Assembly: GCF_000423205.1 (NCBI RefSeq)
Contig: NZ_AUHN01000004.1
Location: 248,001 to 312,000, forward strand
Origin: Jonesia quinghaiensis DSM 15701
GTDB taxonomy: Bacteria; Actinomycetota; Actinomycetes; Actinomycetales; Cellulomonadaceae
DNA: 64,000 nt
Direction of reading: 5' to 3'
Shown: piece by piece, positions 61,146-64,000 of the stretch
How positions within the stretch are numbered: the stretch's first letter is position 1
How the letters are laid out: each line of letters opens with the position of its first letter
Made by a program: the position numbers and the translations under genes
The notes under the pieces: generated by a model
What the model was told of the DNA's origin: nothing
Seen by the model: the letters and a program-made list of their open reading frames with translations, nothing else
Databases searched by the model: none

Positions 61146-62192
61146 ATGGACAGCGTGGCCCCTACCGAATCGCCCACTCCCACCCGGAAACGGCTAGGAC
61201 CTTCAATTGGGGATGTTGCACGCCTCGCTGGAGTGTCCTCCCAAACTGTTTCCCGCGTCTCCACTGGAGCTGAACGGGTCCGCCCAGAAACCCGAGACAA
61301 AGTTCTCGCCGCAATGGAGAAGCTAGGGTACTCGCCCAATCACGCTGCGCGCGCCCTGCGCTACGGGCGCTTCGGGTCCATCGGTGTCATCGCCCACCAC
61401 CTGTCACGCACCGGAGAATTCCACACCATCGACGCCCTGGTGGAAGCAGCCCGAAAAAACGGTTTCACCGTCAACCTGATCGACGTTGAGTCCCCCTCCT
61501 CCGACGACGTCTCCGTCGCCGTGCAACGCCTCACCCACCAATCCATTGATGGACTGGTCATCATCCGCGCGGAAACCGCGACCCCTGACACGTTGCAACT
61601 CCCCCGCCGCCTGCCAATCGTGGTGTCAGACTCGCGATTCATTGGCCACCACCCAGCCGTCAGCACCGATCAGCGGGCCGGAATCGCCCAAGCTGTCCGC
61701 CACCTCCTCGACCTCGGCCACAACACCGTGCACCACCTAGCTGGCCCAGCCGACTCCTCCCCCGCCGGGGTGCGTATCCAAGCGTGGCAAGAAACCCTCA
61801 CCTCCCACGGGCGCCCAGTTCCTGAGGTCCTCCGCGGGGATTGGTCGGCAGCTTCCGGGCATGCCGCTGGCGCAAAACTCCTTGATGACGCCTCAGTTAC
61901 CGCAATACTGTGCGCCAACGACGAAATGGCGGCCGGTTTCATGCGCGCCGCACACGAACGTGGACTGCGCGTACCTCACGACGTGTCCATCATCGGTTTT
62001 GACGACATCCCCCTTTCGCCCTACCTATGGCCACCGCTGACCACCGTGCGGCAAGACTTCAGCGCAGTTGGCACCGCGCTCATGGATGTCCTGTTCCGCC
62101 AAATTCGTAGCGGCCAACCACTCACCGACCACCGCACCACCATCCCCACTGAACTGATAGTGCGGGGCTCCACCGCCGCTCCACGGACATAA
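61146..62192 (+). CDS. LacI-family regulator, probable controller of the galactoside regulon
   Basis: 348 aa. HTH GPSIGDVARLAGVSSQTVSRVSTG, hinge SPNHAARALRYG, PBP1-like effector domain with CANDEMAAGFMRAAHERGLRVPHDVSIIGFDDIPLSPYLWPPLTTV. ATG 61146 is the natural start. It is divergent from the orphan binding protein and its operators also occur at 49.8 kb, so it most likely regulates the ABC/GH35 genes too. Confidence 0.88.
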   Translation: MDSVAPTESPTPTRKRLGPSIGDVARLAGVSSQTVSRVSTGAERVRPETRDKVLAAMEKLGYSPNHAARALRYGRFGSIGVIAHHLSRTGEFHTIDALVEAARKNGFTVNLIDVESPSSDDVSVAVQRLTHQSIDGLVIIRAETATPDTLQLPRRLPIVVSDSRFIGHHPAVSTDQRAGIAQAVRHLLDLGHNTVHHLAGPADSSPAGVRIQAWQETLTSHGRPVPEVLRGDWSAASGHAAGAKLLDDASVTAILCANDEMAAGFMRAAHERGLRVPHDVSIIGFDDIPLSPYLWPPLTTVRQDFSAVGTALMDVLFRQIRSGQPLTDHRTTIPTELIVRGSTAAPRT

Positions 62193-62315
62193 CGGCCACC
62201 TCACCGCCGATGGGATGACGCGCGCCGGTCCGGGAAAATAGTGGCACGACGCCTCGGGCATTTAACCTCGGGCATTGACGATGCCGAGAATTGTTGATGT
62301 ATCTAAGATGTCCTT

Positions 62316-62810
62316 ATGGGGAGATTGAATAACATCGTCGGATGTTGGCCTATTGAACACCGGGCCCACCCGATGCGTATAGCCACAGCGATCCTCGGGA
62401 TGCAAACGTTTCTGGTGCTCATCGCCGTGTTCGTTGTGCCTATCGCCACTCACGACACAACAGCAGGGTCTGCACTTATCCAACTCATCAGCCCAACAAA
62501 TCTTCTAGGCATCTGCTTAACCACTGCCGTGTTGTGCTACCTCAGCACTCATGGGGCACAGTGGGGTTTTCTTCGAAAAACCTCCACATCTGTTGCGGCA
62601 TGTATTGCCTGGCTTTTCCCCACCGCCATACTTGGAGTCATCATCGCTGGGTTCAGCCGTGAAACCCTCACCCTCTCAGGGTCCTTGAGTGCACAGGTGT
62701 CGACTTCACTAAACGCCGGTGGAATCCTCATCATGTGCGCGTGCATTACCTACCTTGTCATGCGCGCAGGCCAATCACAGGCGACCCGCATGACGATGCC
62801 CGGCGGGTAA
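62316..62810 (+). CDS. Four-span membrane protein, unknown function
   Basis: 164 aa from ATG 62316, or 145 aa from ATG 62373; neither has a clear ribosome site. Four hydrophobic segments (about 22-44, 58-76, 92-112, 132-150). No family recognised. Same strand as the LacI gene but 123 bases away. Confidence 0.5.
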   Translation: MGRLNNIVGCWPIEHRAHPMRIATAILGMQTFLVLIAVFVVPIATHDTTAGSALIQLISPTNLLGICLTTAVLCYLSTHGAQWGFLRKTSTSVAACIAWLFPTAILGVIIAGFSRETLTLSGSLSAQVSTSLNAGGILIMCACITYLVMRAGQSQATRMTMPGG

Positions 62811-62884
62811 TAAAAAGCTGCTCACACAATCGCCGTGACCGATAGACTCAGCACAAGGAATCGACCACACCAGGAGCAGTAGTT

Positions 62885-63139
62885 ATGGCCCGCCAAGACC
62901 GCACCACAGAACCTCAACGGCCAAGAAAATCTCGCGGACTGCGATTCACTGAAGGTTTGCTTCCCGTCTTTGGCCCAGCTCAGGTCAGTGACCCCACCAA
63001 ACCTAGCCGCCCTGACACAGATGCTGAACGCCAACGCGAAGCTGACCTGCGCACCCAACTTGTCCGAGTCACCGCACCTGACGGGTCAACATACGTTGTT
63101 GAACGCCCCATCAACGACACCCCAGAACAGTCAGTATGA
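62885..63139 (+). CDS. Small hydrophilic conserved protein, unknown function
   Basis: 84 aa, basic N-terminus (RPRKSRG), then GLLPVFGPAQVSDP and a C-terminal TAPDGSTYVVERPIND. AGGAG before the ATG. Overlaps the ASCH gene by 4 bases, so they are cotranslated. Confidence 0.65.
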   Translation: MARQDRTTEPQRPRKSRGLRFTEGLLPVFGPAQVSDPTKPSRPDTDAERQREADLRTQLVRVTAPDGSTYVVERPINDTPEQSV

Positions 63140-63630
63140 GCGGCACAACACCAGCGGCACCGATGGATATTGCGGCCGCTGAAGCATTCTGGGAACGCTA
63201 CGCTCAAGCGCACCCGGACCGTATGGCGGCATGCGACAGTTACATCATTGACCGGTTTGGGGACTCCCTCGAACTCAATAACCAGCTCATGGCCCTGGTG
63301 TTAGCTGGCGACAAAACAGCAACCGCAGCACTCGTCGCCGAATTCACCTGGGCGGGTGAGCAACTCCCCGTGATCGGTTCGCACTGGGTGGCCTGCGACG
63401 GGCACGGTGCGCCACGTGCGATTCTGCGATCCACGGAATTGCGCATCGGCCCCTTTCACTCATGCACTGAAGCGTTCGCCGCCGATGAAGGCGAAGATGA
63501 CCGCACCCTAGAATCCTGGCGCCGGGAACATCAGCGTTACTGGACGCGCGTTCTGGCTCGACACAACCTCGCCTTCCACGACGACATTGACGTGGTTTTT
63601 GAGCGTTTTGAGGTTGTTGCCACCGCGTGA
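63136..63630 (+). CDS. ASCH domain protein
   Basis: 164 aa. ASCH motif: MALVLAGDKTATAALVAEF followed by WVACDGHGAPRAILRSTELRIGPF. ASCH proteins are PUA-like and bind RNA or modified nucleosides; some are amidohydrolases. RYWTRVLARHNLAFHDDIDVVFERF is typical of the family end. Start overlaps the preceding gene (ATGA). Confidence 0.82.
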   Translation: MSGTTPAAPMDIAAAEAFWERYAQAHPDRMAACDSYIIDRFGDSLELNNQLMALVLAGDKTATAALVAEFTWAGEQLPVIGSHWVACDGHGAPRAILRSTELRIGPFHSCTEAFAADEGEDDRTLESWRREHQRYWTRVLARHNLAFHDDIDVVFERFEVVATA

Positions 63631-63751
63631 CCTGAAGATCTCCACGGCTTGTCCCCACTGTGTCGCGGTTCTGCGGTTCGCCGGTTACTACTGTGGACCT
63701 CATGCCTAACCTGGCACTCACGCCTGCGCTCCACGATGCGAAAGCCCACCC

Positions 63752-64000
63752 ATGACATCACACCTCACCGCCCTAGCGACCCTCGCTACGACTGCGGCAA
63801 GCGGCGATGAGCCGCAGTACGACGGTTTCATTGGGTGGGTGTTGCACCTCATGGACACGTTCGGGGAAGTGGGTGTGGGGTTAGCTGTTTTCATTGAAAC
63901 GTTTGTTCCACCGATCCCCTCCGAGGCGGTGTTGCCCGGCGCGGGGTTCCTCGCTTATGACGGGCAAATGAATGCGTGGCTTGCCTGGTTGGCGGCCACT
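63752..64000 (+). CDS. DedA-family membrane protein, 3' end outside window
   Basis: First 83 codons, cut by the window edge. A short N-terminus, then MDTFGEVGVGLAVFIETFVPPIPSEAVLPGAGFLA, with the DedA hallmark (FxExxxPPIPSE). DedA proteins are undecaprenyl-phosphate flippase-type or proton-linked membrane proteins. ATG at 63752 is 121 bases after the ASCH stop; no strong ribosome site. Confidence 0.75.
   Translation, partial: MTSHLTALATLATTAASGDEPQYDGFIGWVLHLMDTFGEVGVGLAVFIETFVPPIPSEAVLPGAGFLAYDGQMNAWLAWLAAT

Overview
The window is about 60% G+C, actinobacterial DNA. Many starts are GTG, many genes overlap by 4 bases, and lipoboxes and families are typical of Micrococcales. The moderate G+C for an actinobacterium and the polysaccharide-degrading gene set would fit a Jonesia-like or related member of the order, but that genus guess is weak. 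No phage, CRISPR array, rRNA, tRNA or intact IS element was seen.

Layout. 1-7.1 kb: two large secreted type II arabinogalactan-degrading enzymes, GH43 (cut by the window edge) and GH30. 7.3-13.6 kb: a minus-strand operon of two Opp-type ATPases, an MFS exporter, a lipoprotein binding protein and a fused permease, behind a Fur/Zur-like palindrome; the layout resembles an opine-metallophore (Cnt-like) import/export system. 13.7-14.7 kb: a possible abiF-type RNA hairpin before a decayed Abi_2 start, then an unknown gene. 15.3-17.7 kb: an ABC-2 type transporter. 17.8-20.4 kb: arcA and two conserved unknowns. 20.4-24.1 kb: a lower-G+C insert carrying a complete SDP-like peptide toxin operon (sdpI, sdpC, sdpA, sdpB) next to the surviving C-terminal half of a flavoprotein monooxygenase. 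24.2-25.8 kb: alcohol dehydrogenase and a DUF4333 lipoprotein. 25.8-29.3 kb: a cluster of WXG100-like and larger type VII secretion-like proteins. 29.6-30.3 kb: an XRE regulator under a perfect 28-bp palindrome. 30.3-36.6 kb: a dedicated ECF transporter with a tandem-HAD protein, divergent from a LacI regulator and separated by two identical operators. 36.7-44.6 kb: an oxidoreductase fusion, a hexose-6-phosphate mutarotase, a thioredoxin module under a CsoR/CstR-like palindrome, an M15 peptidase and a TetR-controlled pair. 44.7-49.8 kb: GH35 beta-galactosidase with a CUT1 sugar ABC transporter. 49.9-64 kb: OYE, amidotransferase, DUF218, a two-component system with a DrrAB-like exporter, MFS/LysR pair, an orphan sugar-binding lipoprotein and its LacI regulator, small genes, and the start of a DedA protein.

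How it fits together. The GH43 and GH30 enzymes would release galactose or galacto-oligosaccharides outside the cell. The CUT1 transporter would import them and the cytoplasmic GH35 would cleave them. Identical 16-bp operators in front of the CUT1-GH35 operon (near 49.8 kb) and the orphan binding protein (near 61 kb), plus a related site before the LacI gene at 61.1 kb, tie these loci into one probable regulon. The most unusual content is the SDP-type toxin operon; next are the Abi_2 remnant with its candidate RNA, the metallophore-like operon, the ECF/tandem-HAD locus and two families of dispersed palindromic repeats. All functional calls are from reading sequence; no database search was run.
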